A stretch of 64,000 nucleotides of DNA, taken from contig CAUEEP010000915.1 in NCBI GenBank assembly GCA_958450365.1, positions 744,001 through 808,000 of the forward strand. Direction: 5' to 3'. The notes under the pieces are model-generated. The model had not been told where the DNA came from and searched no databases. It saw only the letters and a program-made list of their open reading frames with translations. Shown here one piece after another: positions 44,461-57,554 of the stretch (position 1 is its first letter; each line of letters starts with the position of its first letter). Made by a program: the position numbers and the translations under genes. Origin of the DNA: Mesorhabditis belari. Its lineage: Eukaryota > Nematoda > Chromadorea > Rhabditida > Rhabditidae.

Positions 44461-47400
44461 TTAAAGCAAGAAATTCGTTTCTGATTTGATTGGAGTGGGA
44501 GCGGGGAGGTTGAGGGCTAAAGTGTTGGAAGTTGGTGAAGACATGGAGAGTGATGGAGAGAGTTGTGAGTGGAGAACGGGAGACAATGATTGGGGTGGGA
44601 GGACAGCGGTGGCGAGTGATGAGAGAGCAACCAATGGGTTCATATTGAGTGACGAGAGGAGAGCGTTTGGTGAGGTCAAACCGGTGAGGCCGAGGGTCAC
44701 TGGAGTCACCGGGGTTGGTGGTGGCGTCTGCTGGTTGGCGATTTGGGCCAATGAGTTGAGGAGACCTGGAAATAAAGTATATAAAGAGTACTTTACTTAT
44801 TCAAAGACACCCATTTTCGTGTTTAAGCTAATAAGCTACTTTCCCATTATACCAAGGAATAAACTCACCAGCTATAGTGGGATTGCAATGGTTTTTATTA
44901 GATCTGGGAATTTTCGGTGTCAACGTTCAACGGAAAAATGCGATATCTTCGCAAATTTCACTTCAATCTTTTTGTCTTTGATTTCAATTGATAGAAAATT
45001 AAATTCTGCATCGATTGATATCAAAATCGAAGTGAAATTGGTTGAGGGCTGCCATTTTTCCGTTGACGTTCAGATTTTCGTTCATCTATTGACGCTTACA
45101 CCGAAAATTCTCAGATCTAGTTGGGTTAGAAGATGTGTAAAGAGATTGTAATGGTTTTGATGTTTGTAATTTGATTGGTTGTAATGAAAAGTAATATTAC
45201 TCTGTATAGTCATACAGTTGAGCTTAACAACTTAACAAAGCTTAACTTAATAAAAGAGTAAAGTTCTGTTTTGAGCTCTCAAAAAGCAGAACACCACCGG
45301 CCACCGGGGATCGAACCCTGGACCGTCCGCTTTCCAGGCGAAAGCTCTACTACTGAGTCAGGAGGACACAGGAAAGCCCTCGTTCCAAGAGGCTCATAAC
45401 AGCGGCGGTAATCGTAACTCGCAAGAAGTCTCTTAGTCTCTGAGACAATACTGAATCAGTGCACTCACCTTGTTGATACAGATAGTTGGTGATGACTTGG
45501 CTGTAGTTGCTCTTGCTCAACTCTCCAAGAATAGTCCCAATCAAATCATTCGCGTTTACAGCATTCGCATAAACAGCCATGGGTTTTGCTAAATCCGATG
45601 GAGGAGACAATGAATTTGATGAAGATGGAGAAGGAGAAGCATCAGAAGAAGTCGTAGAAACAGCTTCTTCACTCCTCGCCAAGGCAACAGCTTCTCTAAC
45701 AGCTGCAGCTCTCGCAGCTTGTGATCGAGAAGATCCCGAGCTGCATTTTTGTGATGGACGAGATCTCCTCCTCAATGTCTGCTTGTCAGCCAACTCGGGT
45801 ACCACCGTCCAAAAGTGTCCTGAAACTAAAATTCATTAGTCTTTCTTTCTGTTCGATTTCTGATCTCTTTCTACATTTATCCGGATTCCTATTTAATTCA
45901 AAATTCATTTCCATTTCTAATAAATACATCATTTTCCAACTTCCGAATATCCAAATTAACAATTTCTTTTTTCTTATCATGTGCAAAAGTAATTTTTGTC
46001 GAACGCAATACATTTTTAATGAATGTGGGAACGAGAGGAAAAATCAGAGAAATGATAGAAACGAAAATTTGCTATTTTTTGTTTCCTTGGAGATCGAAAA
46101 GAAGGAAATTTTAAGCTGGGATTTTGTCTGTTCCCATAATGTTTTGAGATCTAGAAAATAATCACAAATTATGGCCAGGAATCAAAGGGGAAAGTTTCAT
46201 TTCCCTATAGAATTCCGTTCTCAAAAGCGTCAACACTTTTTGATATGAGAAAGTTTTTGATTGAGGGATTTCAGTGTAGAAATATTTGTGTTTGCGAAAA
46301 TATCTCTCTTCTCGAATTATAAATGAATTTTTATGTAAAAGGATTCAAAAATGTATATGTCGTAGACGCTTACGAAATTCAGCCGCTAACGAATGATTCG
46401 TAATCGGCTAGCCACCAACGAATGATTCGAACGGCAGCCCAACGAATGTCGCGGCTGCCACAACGATGATTCGTAATCGGCAGCCACTAAGAATGATCGT
46501 AACGGCAGCCCGATCGAGGCGCCAACGATGCGTAATCGGCCGGCTACGAATCATTCGTATCGGCAGCCCTAACGATGATTCGTAATCGGCTAGCCGCCAA
46601 CGAATGATTCGTAATCGGCTAGCCACTAACGAATGATTCGTAATCGGCTAGCCGCTAACGAATCATTCGTAATCGGCTAGCCGTTAACGAATCATTCGTA
46701 AACGGCTACGACATATATAATCTTCTTATTTACTTTAAAGAAGCCAATAAAAATTCAGCGATATTTCTTTTTGAAAGTCAATTTTTGAAAGAAAATGGGT
46801 AATATTGTTGACTTTATTGTTCTCGTAATTCTGATATTTTCAATCTTTGAGAAATTCATGAAAAAATACAGTAATCCGAGAAAAGAAACTAGACTTAACA
46901 AGTAATCCGTTGTAGTTTCATTTAATAAACAAAACATGTGATTTTATGAATTGGAAACTGGTAAATAGTTATCTAATCTTAATGAGAATTGAAATGAAAT
47001 GAGATTACGGTAGATCTAGATCTTTTAAACTAATTGAATAAGGTAAAAACAACATCATCCTAAAGCAAACAAACTATTTTTGAGTCGAAATCAGTAACTA
47101 GAAAAAAATCAGAATCAAATGATGTAGCTGTTGCTCGAGAACATAATATGATTTGTTTTGTACTAAAGCCATCAATAGGATTGAGATCTAATTGATGAAT
47201 GAACTCAAGACACATATTTTCAGCTTCCTAATCTCTCTTCTCACATCAAAACATACCAACAACTCCACTGGCTGATGTCTGCTTGAGTGGAAGTTTCACG
47301 AAGCAATCATGAAGTGACAAATTGTGTCGAATCGAGTTTTGCCATCCCCATTGATCCGGTCGCAATCGGTAGTATGGATGGAGGACTCGGATCACCTGGA

Positions 47401-50286
47401 ATTACAAGTTTAGCCAATCTAGCTTAACATTTCTTATAGCTTCAACTCTCCTCTTTGTTTAGTTCTTCTCTATAAACTCTAACCATCAATGTTTATTTTC
47501 TGAAGTCCCCGAGTCTTTTCTGTGCTTCTTTCTGCTCAACGTGTGAGGTTGCTGAGGGGAAAAGCTCGCAACTATTCGCTTTTTCGTTTTTTCTCATGTT
47601 TTCAATTCTCTCACCTCATTTACCTTTCCCAAAAGAGAACGCGAGAATTCTCTCTTCAACTCAAATTCCGTTGGAAGGGTAATGAGGTGCGAAGGAATAG
47701 AAAAAATGGATTCAGATGAAAAGGGAAAATAGATTCAAAGGGTCCAAAAGAAGAAAAATAGATTGAGATCAAAGGGAAAAAGAGATCTAAAGGTTTAAAA
47801 GAAGAAAAAGAGATCTAAAGCATCAAAAGAAGAAAAAGAAAAAGAGATCTAAAGCTTTAAAAGAAGAAAAAAAACGCCTCGTTTTTCCACGCGAGTTCTC
47901 CTTTCAAATAATGGCACATGAGGAAGCCGGGAATAGGTTTAAGAGAAAAATTCTTTAGCCAATTCTTTAGCCAAAAGATATTTCTTTTAAGAAAAAAAGT
48001 TGAATTGGACCTTTTGACGAATTTTGGATAGATGAAATTAACTCCAAAATCTGTATTTCTTTCTTTTCATAGACTTTTTACAGCCTTTCATTCTAACCAA
48101 CAAATTGCTTTATTCCACAAATGCTTTTCGAGCTCATCTAATCTCACAAAAAATCTTCGCAATTCAAGAATAACTTTTCATAGGCAATATATCTGAAAGC
48201 TTTTCTCATATTTCCAATATTTTTCCCTTCAGATTATCCCCTACAGCCAACGTCGTGGATTTTGATTGGATTAACGAGCTCGATTTTTGTTGTTAAACCG
48301 CTTGAAAGTTAAAATTAGAAATGGCCCCGAAAATGGGAAAGGTCACGAAAGTGTTGACCGTCTAACAAATACTTAAAAAATCTGGTGTTGAATTGTTTAA
48401 ATTTTTGAACGCAAAACACTGAATGGAGATTGAGAGAAAGCTGAAAAGAAAGCTGAAAAGAAAGCTGAAAACAAAAGCCGAGAATCAACTTTGTGTCACT
48501 TTTGTTTCTGCAGCGAAAAATTCACTAAGCAACAAATTTTTCGCTAGATGTTTCCAGAAAGAAGCTGATCTTTGTTGACTTTTGAAAGATTGACAATCTT
48601 TGAACTGATTTTAAGACTCAGACTCTAGTAAAGATTCAATTTTTGTCTTTTCTTAAGTCTTAGTTGATAAAAAAGATTGTTGTTGACGAGTTGTTCATAA
48701 AAAGATTGTTGTTTAGATTGTTGTTCACTAGTTTATAAAGCAGATTGTTGTTTAGATTGTTGTTCATTAGTTTATAATGCAGATTGTTGTTTAGATTGTT
48801 GTTTAGATTGTTGTTCACTAGTTTATAATGCAGATTATTGTTTAGATTGTTGTTTAGATTGTTGTTTAGACTGTTGTTCACTAGTTTATAAAGTAGATTA
48901 TTGCTTTTTTTCATCCCTAACTCTTCTAGGAACGTGTATTTGTTGCAAATCGAATGAAAGAGACCTGAGAGTGCTTTAGGATCAAAAAGAGAAGAAGATT
49001 TCATTCTAACAAAAGAAATACACACATTCAAAACCCGTTCCTTTCTAGAAAATGACGAGTGGGTAAAGAAGGAAAAAGGAAATCGAATAAAGCCTAGCTA
49101 CCGGATGGGGTTGATCTATGGCTTCTCATAATTACGGTAGTTGTAGTTTGTTTCTAAAGAAGTTTGTTTCTGTTTCTGGGATTTCTTTGAAAAGTTCTAC
49201 TCCCGGAAACCCTATAAGTTTTGCGCTAAAAAAAAAAAGAAAGATTTCTCAATCACTTCCCAACGGGTTTTCGATCGGAAATGATTTATTTGAGTTTCGT
49301 AAAGAAAAAGGCAAACTCGCATTCCCCATGACAAAACAAGCGCAATTCATTGACATTATTGGAAGGCAATGAAAAGGCATTGAAGATCATTTACAGTGAA
49401 TGATAGAAAAGAGAGATAGAGACAAAGGAATGCGACAAAAAGGTATCAAGGAAAGAAGAGATTTTCTTTTTTCTCAAATACTGTGGGAACTTTCGGTTTC
49501 ACACACAAATGGGCAAAGAGATAGCGTCGCTACCCACTTCTTTTCTTTCATTTCAAACCCCATTTTTCAATCGAATCGTCAATCTAACTAAAACTAAAGA
49601 GAAAAAACAATAAGTACGTCATTTAAATAATCACAAATTTATCGATTTTATCTCTACTTTTCTGTCAAAATTCTTTTTCTCAATTCTTTCTTTACTACTC
49701 TCTTCAAATGATTCCACCTTTTTCTATAAAAAAGGAAATCGGCTAGACATCCAGAGAAATACTTTATTATGATATCCCCGCAATATATCAATCATTTTTT
49801 AAATCAAAAATCCATACCTGATAGATTTCGTTGAGTTTAAGACGTTTTTCCGGACTGCTTTCGATAGCTTCAATTATGAGATCTTTGTACGAAAGAGATG
49901 GTCGTTCTAGATTCTCCAAACACATTCCTTTGTTAGGCTCAATCGGTGAGGTGACAGGAGAAGTGGCTGAGGTGGCTGGGGCTGAGGCGGCAAGTCCTTT
50001 ATGCAGGTTTTCGAGGTTGGTGCTGGTGAGCGCGATTGGACTACAGGCGACTGGAAGAAGTGCCTCGATTGGTAGACGATCCATCTAAAGTAAAGAATTG
50101 TGAAAGAAAATAAGAAAAAAAAGAATTGTTTTTGGAAAGAAAATGACAATGACATTTGATAAAAAGTAAACCAACCAGTATATCGACTTTCTCGTCTGTT
50201 GTCGCGAGTTGTGCTGCTTGTTGCATATTCTCCATGATCTCAATCAAATTCTGCGTATTCCGCAACACCCCTGGCATCAAATCCAT
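44461..50286 (-). CDS. Forkhead-domain transcription factor
   Basis: Five minus-strand exons join in phase to 390 aa: 50176-50286, 49818-50084, 47257-47395, 45469-45819, 44461-44765. The forkhead (winged-helix DNA-binding) domain spans about 98-185: [16 protein letters not shown], then the recognition helix [15 protein letters not shown] (144-158), then GHFWTVVP. The first helix reads SLSYKDLI rather than the usual PPYSYIALI, so this is a divergent branch; it recalls C. elegans fkh-9, but I did not verify this. The N-terminus ([13 protein letters not shown]) may form a short helix. The C-terminus is Ser/Pro/Ala-rich with [11 protein letters not shown], likely a regulatory tail. An acceptor lies 12 nt before the ATG, in frame without stop, so either trans-splicing or a further upstream exon is possible. 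Introns 2-4 hold minisatellites and a tRNA pseudogene. Confidence 0.92.
45293..45370 (-). repeat. tRNA-like pseudogene in forkhead intron 4
   Basis: On the minus strand: TGACTCAGTAGTAGAGC, an anticodon stem TTCGC/GCGGA with loop CTGGAAA (anticodon GGA), and T-arm CAGGGTTCGATCCCCGG. The acceptor halves do not pair and there is no long variable arm, so it is not a functional tRNA-Ser. Confidence 0.6.
46351..46718. mobile_element. Palindrome-ended element filled with a 30-bp tandem repeat (forkhead intron 3)
   Basis: The end TATATGTCGTAGACGC pairs with GGCTACGACATATATA. Inside are about ten copies of AACGAATGATTCGTAATCGG/CTAGCCG, each unit itself partly palindromic. The termini resemble those of the palindrome at 34695-36318. 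Confidence 0.75.
47710..47880. repeat. Purine-rich repeats AGAAGAAAAAGAGATCTAAAG
   Basis: Four or so imperfect copies in forkhead intron 2. Confidence 0.75.
48665..48900. repeat. Minisatellite TTGTTGTTTAGATTG
   Basis: Imperfect 15-bp units and longer TTCACTAGTTTATAA-containing units in forkhead intron 2. The Asn-rich open frame on the minus strand is repeat translation. Confidence 0.9.
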
Positions 50287-50300
50287 GTCTTTTGTAGGCT
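50287..50300 (-). promoter_or_regulatory. Splice or trans-splice acceptor before the forkhead ATG
   Basis: On the minus strand, GCTTTCAG is followed by CCTACAAAAGAC and the ATG. The 12-nt leader is open in frame. It could be a spliced-leader site or the start of an internal exon. Confidence 0.45.
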
Positions 50301-50825
50301 GAAAGCTTTCTTTTTTTCATATTTTCTCAATTCGAAACACTCTTATCAAGAAAGTGAACGGTTTGAGCTCAAAAAAAATGAATGCCACGCCAAATAAAAA
50401 AAAGGTATCTCAACACAGGGCACGGCCGAATTTGTTTGCTGAAAGGCCGTTGAAGAGAAAAAGAGAAACAAAGCATACATAACTGGCTGCTCACAAAAAA
50501 AAAACTAGTCACAAGGCAATGAAAAGATCTTTTGGGATAAATTTGAAGAGATTGGAAGTAAGAATGGAAATAACATGAGTAAACAAGCGTCTATTGAGTT
50601 GTTTTGGAGGTATTTGCAGAAAAAGCGTTTGAGCTTTCAAAACAGGTAAACATTTGGACAAAGATAAAGCCTTTATAAGCTAAACTACAAGCATAAAGTT
50701 AAAAAAGGCTTAGATTGAAGTGTGATTTGAGTATGGGTACAGTAGATTACTGTAGAATGTGGGATAAACATTTTAAAGCCGCAAAAGTGATGTATCAATA
50801 CAAAATTTTAAGCTAGATTTGACAG
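50301..50825. other. Upstream of forkhead gene, no gene recognised
   Basis: AT-rich; no upstream exon was recognised. Confidence 0.4.
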
Positions 50826-51232
50826 GGCTACGATACTTGACTACTTAACTTACTACTTACGATACCTAACTACTTACGAGACTTATCTACTTACGAGACT
50901 TATCTACGTACGATATTTAACTACGTACGATACTTAACTACTTCACTTAACTACTTAACTTACTACTTACGATACCTAACTACTTACGAGACTTATCTAC
51001 TTCACTTAACTACGTACAATACTTAACTACTGAACTTACTACCTACGAGACTTATCTACTTACGAGACTTAACTACATACGATATTTAACTACGTACGAT
51101 ACTTAACTACTTAACTTACTACTTACGATACTTAACTACTTACGAGACTTATCTACTTCACTTAACCACGTACGATACTTAACTACTGAACTTACTACTT
51201 ACGATACTTAACTACTTATGAGACTTAACTGA
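50826..51232. repeat. Minisatellite of CTTAACTACTTACGA units
   Basis: About 400 bp of TACTTACGATACTTAACTAC variants, including CTACGTACGATA, a self-complementary core. Confidence 0.95.
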
Positions 51233-51968
51233 ACATGTCCAATCATCAGAAAGCTTGATCACAAAGCTCTTAACAAGTCCAATAACCATTCAAACAAGTA
51301 CATAACATTTCTGTACAATTTACACCTTTTCAACCACCATTTCCTACATCAGAGAGCGCTCAAAATCAACAAATTAGATAAAAGAGAGAATGGATATGCA
51401 CTATGTAAATGCAAATCCCGTTCCATGTAGGCTAATTTGTCGAAAGTCTTTCCCTCGGGAAGATTTCCCTCTTTCCACTTTTCTCAATCTTTCTCTCTCT
51501 CTCTCTGGACGTCACTCCTACAAAATTAACACCTGCATCGAAAAAGTTTCCATTTTTTTCCTATTTTTTCCTTTTATTCTTCTTCTTGAGAACTTTTCTT
51601 TAACCACAAATTAATATTTTTAAAAAACCACAAATTACAAGAAAACAATCATGATTAACGAGGAAATTTGATCTGAAAAAGTTTACAAAATGAAGACAAA
51701 CATGAAAATGATGACTGAACTTGGTTTTAGAATTGATTTTTATTAAAAAAAGATTTGTTTTTAAGATCAAAAAGATTAAAAGATTGAAATCAGGAAATTC
51801 TTGTACTGTTTGATCAGTAAAGATTAATCAGATTCATTAAGAAAACACCTGTTTTGTAAAAAGAAAACATTGAAGAGTTCGGTAACATTTTATTACCGTA
51901 ATTCACTTCTAATTGATCAAGAAAGAGAGAGAAAAAAACCTGAGAATCAGGTGTAAAAGCTGATCTTT
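51233..51968. other. No gene recognised
   Basis: AT-rich, with a CT run at 51490-51506. Confidence 0.45.
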
Positions 51969-52372
51969 GGGGTAGGCTAATTTCCGCAATGTTTTTTTTT
52001 GCGCAACAGGGTCGTTTCCGCAGTTCGACATAACTTTCTTCTAAGTGAGCCAATATTTATGATGTTGGTGTCATTTTGTTGCACTTATTGAGATCTACAA
52101 AATGACATCAAAATCATAAAGATTGGCTGACTTAAAAGAAAGTTATGGCGAGTTGCGCAAAAAATTTGGCGCAAAGTAGCCACCCCCGATACTGCTGAAT
52201 CTACTATATACAAATAAAATAAAATTCTTTCCGTCTGTCCGTCTGTCACGCCTACGCGACAATACAAATTACGTTAACGTAAAATTATAACGAAGTGAGT
52301 TAGAAAGCTGAAAATTTGTTCAAATGATCCAGTTGCGCAAAAAAAAAATTGCGGAAATTAGCCTACCCCTAA
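51969..52372. mobile_element. MITE with GGGGTAGGCTAATTTCCGCA ends and nested insertion
   Basis: The right end (TGCGGAAATTAGCCTACCCC) is the inverse of the left, and arms continue with TTTTTTTTGCGCAAC. The right arm seems interrupted from 52200, where TCTACTATATACAAATAAAA begins, a start like that of the candidate Helitron at 15196. Confidence 0.7.
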
Positions 52373-54821
52373 TCTTTGTTTTAATAAGAACTTAGAAATC
52401 CTATTTGAAACAAAAATGATTCCAGAATCCTAGCTTTGAAAGCTTTCCCTTCAAAAACAAGGAAATCCAGGAGGAAAACAAATTTCACGTCGCTGAAATG
52501 GAAAACGATGGAAATGGAATGTTTTCCATATTTTCTATTTAATCCGGTTGAAAATTTTTGAAAAGTTTTTTTGGGGAGGAACAGGGAAAAGGAAAAAGAG
52601 AAAAGGAAAAAGGAAAAAGAGAAAAGAAAGAGTTTGTGTTCAAAAAGCATTGCGAAACCATTATCGTGAAAAGAATGAAAAAAAAAGAGAGAATTTTGAG
52701 CTGACTGTTATGACAAGAGGGAGGTGCCACGCGCCCTCCGACCTCCAGTTTTTCTTTTCTTTTCAGCTCTCTCACACAAAAAAAGCAAACATAACTCAAT
52801 GGAGCTTTTCTTTTGTAGATGCCAGGCTTTGTTTGTGTGCGTGAAGGGGGAATGTGTGCTTAAGATAAATTTTTGTAAAGGATTGGTGAGGTTGAGGGTA
52901 ATTGTAGAGGCTTTGCTTGGATAAGAACCGGCTTCTTAGCAAACTGAGACTGAAAAATGGTAATAAATATTGGGATAAGAAAATACAGTAAACTTTGATC
53001 CTCAAGAAAGACAGGTGAAATGAAAAAAAAGCTAAAATTAGACTAACAAATCACAGAACTTGCTCAAAAAAAGCAATTTTTTTATTGTTTTATAATGGAA
53101 GTACGGTTTTTTTCCTTTTTTTTCTTACAATCAAAACAGGAATGTGAAAATAGAGATAGAGTGGGTTGCATGTGATTGAAACAAGGCCGATATTTGGGGG
53201 TGAAGAGTGAGGGGATCGATTTGAGATAAGGAGCGCTTTCGGGACGGCTGTCCCTTTTTCAAAAAAGAAAGACAATGCACTAGTTTCTCCGCAGAATAAC
53301 AAACAAAAATATTTAAGCCAATTTCTTTGTCTTTTTCTTTGTCGAGTGCCAATGAAATTGGTCTCAATTTTCGGCTGTTATCAGTGTTGAACCCTGCCGA
53401 TTTTCTGGAGAGTCGAAAATATTCATGATTTGTGTTGTTTCTTCAAAACTGACTGTGGAATTGTAAACGGAAAGATTAAGAATAGAAATGGATGTTTAAG
53501 AGAAAGCTAGAATAGCTAGAATAGCTTTCGATTAGATCTTTTGAAGATCTTCTAAAGATTTCTGAAGATTTCTAAAGATCTTCTGTTGTACTCTTTTGGA
53601 AAGAGGACTTAAAAACTTCAAAAATCAATGATCATTCTTTAGGGTTTAATTAGCAAAAGATCTTAAGACCAAAGAGTAATGCATAATAAGAATAAAGTAC
53701 TACTTGATTTTAGATAAATTTAAAACAAAGTACATCTGAAATTTTGAGATCAAAAAGCTTGAAGAGATAAAGTTAGCAAAGATAGCAGCAAGGAGACAGT
53801 TTTAGCTAGCGTACCTACCTACTCTTCCTTTCAAAAATGAGCTCATAAATCGAATTTTACAAACGCCACGAGAAAAGACAGAGAAATGAACCCAAAAAAT
53901 GACTATTTTCCGGAAAATAGATAAACGGCAACATCGCCTGGAAATGAGGCCAGAAAAAACGAAAAACTGAAAGAGAAAGGGAAGAAGAAGAAGAAGAAGA
54001 AGAAGAAGACGAAAAAGAAAAGTGGAAAATGAAAGAAGGTTAAAAAAATGGGAAAAGGGGGAAGAGAGGGGGGAAATCGGGGAGTGGAGAAAAGGGGAAG
54101 GGAGGGGTGGGAACGCGAGATCGAGAGCCCAGGCCCTGCCCCTCCTCTCTTTTCCTCCAAAAAATAGCTGCCCCAGCTCTCTTTTCCCCCATTTTTTCTT
54201 TTCTATGTCGCAGTTTTGTGTGTATATGTGTGTGTGAAAGAGAGTCAGTGCCGCAAAAGAACGAAAATCGACCGCGACTCTGAAAAAAAAAACATGCCAA
54301 AGCCATCGAGCCGATTAAAAAAAATAGCTCCCCATAGATCTTTTTTCTCTCTTTTTCACAATTCGACTCTTATTATTGTTTCTCATTTGTCGAAAAATGA
54401 GCCGAATTGTTTCGAGAAAAATGAAAAATTTCTGTTTCTTCGTGATTTGTCATTCTCATAACCAGGGGAAAGTCATAAAAAGTGTCAAAACAAAATTGTT
54501 TTGTCAGAAAATGTCGAGGAAAGAATTCTGATAAAGTTGTTTCGTAAAAACTGGAATTTAGAGGGAAGTTGAGTCATGGGAAAGAGCTTCAGATTCAGTC
54601 TGAGTTCCTTTTTGTTGTCTTGGGAAGACAACAAAGAAAAATGGGGGATTTGATTGTGAAAGAGAGAATGAACGACCTCTATCACAAAGAATTCAACAAA
54701 CCAAAGCAACAGCTGCTTTCGTTTTTGAGAAAACGAAAGAAAACAAGAAGGTAGTGACTGCAAAGAAGGGCGCTTTGGGTTTGAAGAATTTTCAGGTGAA
54801 AAAAGCTTACAGTACCCAGTC
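52373..54821. other. No gene recognised
   Basis: Purine-rich runs and open frames of low complexity on both strands, e.g. 52548-52700 and 53990-54130. No domain or splice-consistent exon. Confidence 0.4.
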
Positions 54822-55030
54822 AAGATGAGACTACAGTATCCTAAGCAAGATTAATACCTTAGTGACGGGCTACAGCACCCAGTAGAAGGCTACAGTACCC
54901 AGTAGAAGGCTACAGTACCCAGTAGAAGGCTACAGTACCCAGTAGAAGACTACAGTACTCGAGTGACAAGCTACAGTAGTTCAACCACAAGCCACAGTAT
55001 CCAAATGACAGACTACAGTACCCCAGTACG
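54822..55030. repeat. Minisatellite AGGCTACAGTACCCAGTAG
   Basis: Nine or so copies of a 19-bp unit, four nearly perfect in the centre. Confidence 0.95.
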
Positions 55031-56395
55031 GCAAGTTACCTGAAATAGTTAATGTATCACTAACTGGAAACTTCCGAAGATAATATAAAAACTCTTAAAG
55101 AACTCGAGTTGTCTATTAGTCAAACTAAAGCCTAAATACACACAAACACAATTTCGAACAGCAGACAGCCGCAAAAAATTGGAACCAAGGAGAATCTCAA
55201 ACGAATGAACGAAAGCAACTGTTGCATTCTCGTGAGTTCAACTTTTTTTCTCCTAAACAAAACAAAAACGTTTCGTGTTTTGTCGTTGGTCTCAAATTTT
55301 GCAAGAACTGAAAAACACGTTGACCAGATGGCCTCTTTGCCGTTTTTTTTTCTTCGCATTTTTCAAGAACCTCGAAAAAATGACAACGCAACGTTTGAAC
55401 CCGTCATTCAACGCTGTTCAAACAAATGCCATAAGATTTTTTTTTGCAAAAGACTATTCCAACGACAAGACAAAAGCTTTTAAATTGAAGAAAATAATAA
55501 ACAAGAAATTTAATAGATATAGAAAGCTATAGATAATCTTTCAAGTTTTTTTGGTTTGCAATTTTCTCGGATGGATCAATAAGAGGATTACAGTAAATTC
55601 GATGTTCCGTTAATCGTCTATTTCGCTATATAGATTACAAAATATGTTTTTGGGGGCTTTTAAAATGTTCGATGATATGATTGAGATGAGATAAACACGC
55701 AATGGTAATAGAAAAAACTAAAGAGATTAGAGAATTTGGGAAAAATATAAACTTTGAAAGATTAAAGAGAGATTGCAAAGTTTATAAAAGTCATTGTTGT
55801 TAAGGAAAAGTAAAAATAAAGTTAATCATTGTTGCAGAAGCTCTACATAACTTCAATTTAAGAATTCGCAAAGTACAAAGAACTAGGCAAAGATTCGAAT
55901 CAAAGGGTGGATCTCGTGGGAGCTTTGGAGAACTGTGTGGGAAAACTGGGCGCTGAAAAGGACAAATCGGAGGGGAAAGCTTTGAAAGAGAACATCGATG
56001 AACAGACGCATTTGCGGGGAATTGATGGGTGTGACGAGTCAAGGGGGACACGTCGAGAGGACCGGATCATTGTAGATTTTGAGGGGGCACATGTTGCTTC
56101 TTCTTGTCAAAAGACACAACGACACGGTAAACGCGACGCAAAACAAATACCAATCGTCTGCCATCCAAGCAATACAAGGGTGACAGACCTCATCAACGAC
56201 CCCGACGATAGGACTGGTTTCTTGGGTACAACAACAAACATTGGGAAATAGACAATCGGCTTGATTGCTGAGAATTGTGCTTGGGAAATTTGATGATAAC
56301 TAGGTGAACTTCAGCGCTTTAAATGGTAATTTTTGGATAGTAGTTTTAATTGGAAGCCAAGTCATCTTTACTGAGCTACAAGTTGACTCAGCTTG
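55031..56395. other. No confirmed gene
   Basis: 55907-56251 is a GC-richer open stretch without ATG at its start and without a recognisable domain (EKDKSEGKALKENIDEQ). It could be an exon of an unrecognised gene or a conserved noncoding patch. Confidence 0.3.
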
Positions 56396-56605
56396 TAGCC
56401 TAGTTGACTGTAGCTTGTAGCCTACCATTGTTGAGTCAGCTACCATTGTTGAGTCAGCTACCATTGTTGTGTCAGCTACCATTGTTGAGTCAGCTACCAT
56501 TGTTGAGTCAGCTACCATTGTTCAGTCAGCTACCATTGCTAAGTCAGCTACCATTCTTACTGTCAGCTACCATTGTTGAGTCAGCTACCATTGCTACCAT
56601 TGTGT
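56396..56605. repeat. Minisatellite CAGCTACCATTGTTGAGT
   Basis: About ten copies of an 18-bp unit. Confidence 0.95.
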
Positions 56606-57554
56606 CTGTCAAAGTTGTGGCCTTGTAAACATTGTGACAGATCTGACATCATTCATACCAATGATATTATTCTCTAGTGTATACGCTGATTTACTTTATG
56701 ATGAAATTCTGTCTTTGCATTCAATTTCCACAATCTTATGCAACACTCCTGCCCAAGTCAGATCGAAAGTGAAAACGCCACAATCAACACGGTAAAATAA
56801 ACATTGAAAGCATATTGGCCCAAGCCCGAGCTTTCTCCTCAACTCCCAAGACCGGTCCTACTTCAAATAATAATAAACATTGAAACACTCCTCACAAATA
56901 GAAAGCGCTGTCTATTCACCTCACCCTCTCAGTCTGAGAACCGGGTTTTTGTGACTGGTGACTGAGAGCTACTCATGGAACTTGGAACATCAGCCGATCT
57001 CTTCCAGGAGACACACTCTAGTTCATAAGAGGATTTAATTAGGTGACTGTTGCAGAGAAAGCCTGTAGTTTAGCTTTAGTTCGAAACTTTTAGCCAAGAA
57101 ATAGAAAAGAAACAGAACAGAAACAGTTTGTAAGTTTTTAAAAAGTTGATCTTCCATTTAGAAATACAAATTTGACAATAAGAGTCATCAAATCGTAAAG
57201 GGAAAAGTAATAACCTGAGACTGATTGTGAAAACCGCAAACTAATTGTAAGATCGTAAAAAGACTGTCATCATCGCTGCGCCTTTTCTCCTCTCTCTTCA
57301 AACAGTTTTGGTGATTGAAAAGGGTTGAAGAAGAAGAGAAAATCAAGTTGTATCGAATCGGGGAGAGCTCTCCAGCTTCTCTTGCTCCTTTTCCCCCAAT
57401 CTTCCTCTCGAGAAAACTCGCCCCTAAAGCATCCACCACCTTTCCCATTGAAAACATAACATGCGTCACATTTTTGTGGGTTAGAATGTTGAGCATTCTT
57501 CTCCGCGCACGGATCTCCTTTCCTATTTAGAGTGAAAGTGACTGTGCTCTTGGT
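56606..57554. other. No gene recognised
   Basis: Mixed composition; the open frames lack domains. Confidence 0.4.

Noticed and set aside
45293..45370. Functional tRNA-Ser (GGA)
   Set aside because: Acceptor arms do not pair and the long variable arm of tRNA-Ser is missing.
48660..49031. Asn-rich minus-strand protein
   Set aside because: Translation of the intronic TTGTTGTTTAGATTG repeat.
53903..54306. Overlapping frames on both strands
   Set aside because: Purine/pyrimidine-biased sequence without splice sites or domains.
55907..56251. 114-codon hydrophilic frame
   Set aside because: No ATG start, no domain and no partner exon; kept only as an open possibility.
56300..56628. Repetitive peptide frames on both strands
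   Set aside because: Translation of the 18-bp minisatellite.
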